A stretch of DNA of 5,878 bases from JAGOTP01 sp964600845. GTDB taxonomy: Bacteria; Patescibacteriota; Patescibacteriia; 2-12-FULL-60-25. Below are positions 5,008-5,878 of the stretch, one piece after another (within the stretch, counting starts at the first letter, position 1; each line of letters begins with the position of its first letter). The notes below the pieces were generated by a model that searched no databases, was not told where the DNA came from, and saw nothing but the letters and a program-made list of their open reading frames with translations. The translations under genes and the position numbers were made by a program. Location: assembly GCA_964600845.1 (NCBI GenBank), contig CAZRJW010000040.1, positions 1 to 5,878 on the forward strand, written 5' to 3'.

Positions 5008-5878
5008 ATGGACCAGACTAGTATCCGGAATTTTTGCATTATTGCGCACATCGACCATGGAAAATCCACCTTGGCCGATCGTTTATTGGAATTAACGGGA
5101 ACCATTGAAAAGCGTCGCATGAAGGAGCAGCTCCTCGATACAATGGATTTAGAGCGCGAGCGGGGGATCACGATCAAGCTTCAGCCGGCGCGCATGAAGT
5201 ACGCGGCGAAAGATGGGATCGAATACGAACTGAACTTAATCGATACCCCTGGGCACGTGGACTTCACCTACGAAGTCTCTCGTTCGCTGGCGGCGGTGGA
5301 AGGCGCGATTTTGTTGGTGGACTCAACCCAAGGTGTACAGGCACAGACGATTGCCAACCTCTATCTCGCGATTGATCAAAATCTGACGATCATCCCTGTT
5401 CTTAATAAGGTCGATTTACCAAACTCGGACGTTGAGCGTCGTGGAAATGAACTCATGCAGCTTATCGGTTGCAAGCGCGAAGAGATTTTGTGCGCCTCAG
5501 GAAAAACAGGTGAAGGAGTGCTAGAAATTTTGGAACGGATCGTACGTGATGTCCCGCCTCCAAAAGGCGATCCTGCGGCTCGGGGTCGCGCGATCATTTT
5601 TGATTCAAAGTATGACGACTACCAAGGCGTCATCGCGTATATCCGGTGTATGGACGGTGTCTTACAAGAGCGCAGCAAGGTTCGTTTCTTGGCGACCGCG
5701 ACGAATGGCGAAGCGCTTGAAGTAGGCTACTTAAAACCAGAGCACACCAAGTCAGGCCGGCTTGAAACAGGGGAGATCGGCTATCTCGTGACAGGTCTTA
5801 AGGATATTCAAGCCGTGCGCGTGGGTGACACCGTTTCCCTCACGGGAGATGCAACGGTCGAGCAGCTGCCTGGGTACC
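5008..5878 (+). CDS. lepA: LepA (elongation factor 4), N-terminal half, cut by the window end
   Basis: The frame runs open from ATG 5008 to the window edge: 290 codons, about half of the roughly 600-residue family. Translational GTPase motifs are clear: G1 AHIDHGKST at 13-21, the switch I RERGITIK at 50-57, G3 DTPGH at 79-83 with the catalytic His83, G4 NKVD at 133-136, and G5 ASGK at 163-166 (SGK rather than the common SAK). Domain II follows from about 190 and includes YDDYQGV and the KDIQAVRVGDT stretch, matching LepA's KDI...GDT pattern rather than EF-G or TypA. Family role: it binds the ribosome, promotes back-translocation in vitro, and influences initiation and subunit assembly in vivo. 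The start is supported by the usual spacing from Met to IRNFxIIAHIDHGKS. No Shine-Dalgarno is visible in the 45-base gap after the kinase-like gene, and no promoter was found there. Confidence 0.96.
   Translation, partial: MDQTSIRNFCIIAHIDHGKSTLADRLLELTGTIEKRRMKEQLLDTMDLERERGITIKLQPARMKYAAKDGIEYELNLIDTPGHVDFTYEVSRSLAAVEGAILLVDSTQGVQAQTIANLYLAIDQNLTIIPVLNKVDLPNSDVERRGNELMQLIGCKREEILCASGKTGEGVLEILERIVRDVPPPKGDPAARGRAIIFDSKYDDYQGVIAYIRCMDGVLQERSKVRFLATATNGEALEVGYLKPEHTKSGRLETGEIGYLVTGLKDIQAVRVGDTVSLTGDATVEQLPGY

Noticed and set aside
1..5878. Alternative genetic code with TGA as glycine (as in Gracilibacteria), suggested because all six visible stops are TAG or TAA
   Set aside because: No in-frame TGA occurs in any gene, glycine is encoded by GGN throughout, and the base composition is not AT-rich; six stops are too few to conclude anything.
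5873..5878. GGTACC (a KpnI site) exactly at the window end, hinting at a cloning junction
   Set aside because: It falls in frame within the conserved LepA LPGY segment, so it is natural sequence and the window edge coincides by chance.

Overview
The window looks like chromosomal DNA from a bacterium of the Candidate Phyla Radiation (Patescibacteria). This placement is an inference. It rests on the style of MurJ (a LYNLL element after TM2 and NLQSFP where E. coli has RLMEFP), the style of LepA and of the GT2 C-terminus, the weak or absent Shine-Dalgarno sequences, and a secreted Ala/Lys/Arg-rich coiled-coil protein of a kind I associate with that group. Base composition is near 50% GC by eye. 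The standard genetic code fits: no reading frame contains an internal TGA.

Layout, left to right. (1) 3-2367, plus strand: a three-gene run made of the C-terminal part of a family 2 glycosyltransferase, a 114-residue soluble Rieske [2Fe-2S] protein, and a 536-residue MurJ/MviN lipid II flippase. The gaps are 11 and 2 bases, so this is probably one operon centred on the cell envelope. (2) 2368-2456: a short gap with an imperfect hairpin and AT-rich -10-like boxes. (3) 2457-3230, plus strand: an exported 257-residue protein built from two blocks of five 11-residue (hendecad) repeats, read here as a long alpha-helical coiled coil. (4) 3250-3279: a perfect 30-base inverted repeat that serves as a bidirectional terminator. 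(5) 3296-3652, minus strand: a small uncharacterised protein, convergent with (3), with a good promoter whose predicted transcription start nearly coincides with the ATG (a probable leaderless mRNA). (6) 3748-4962, plus strand, divergent from (5): a 404-residue unknown protein with features of a degenerate protein-kinase-like fold. (7) 5008 to the window end, plus strand: the N-terminal half of LepA (elongation factor 4).

How the genes may work together. The glycosyltransferase and MurJ both use or move undecaprenyl- or sugar-linked envelope precursors, so their linkage makes sense. The Rieske protein between them has no redox partner in view and is the odd member. The coiled-coil protein is probably outside the cytoplasmic membrane. 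The kinase-like protein and LepA may share a transcript, because only a weak hairpin separates them. No mobile element, CRISPR array, tRNA, rRNA or defence cassette was seen. The least explained items are the hendecad protein, the Rieske insertion and the kinase-like protein.
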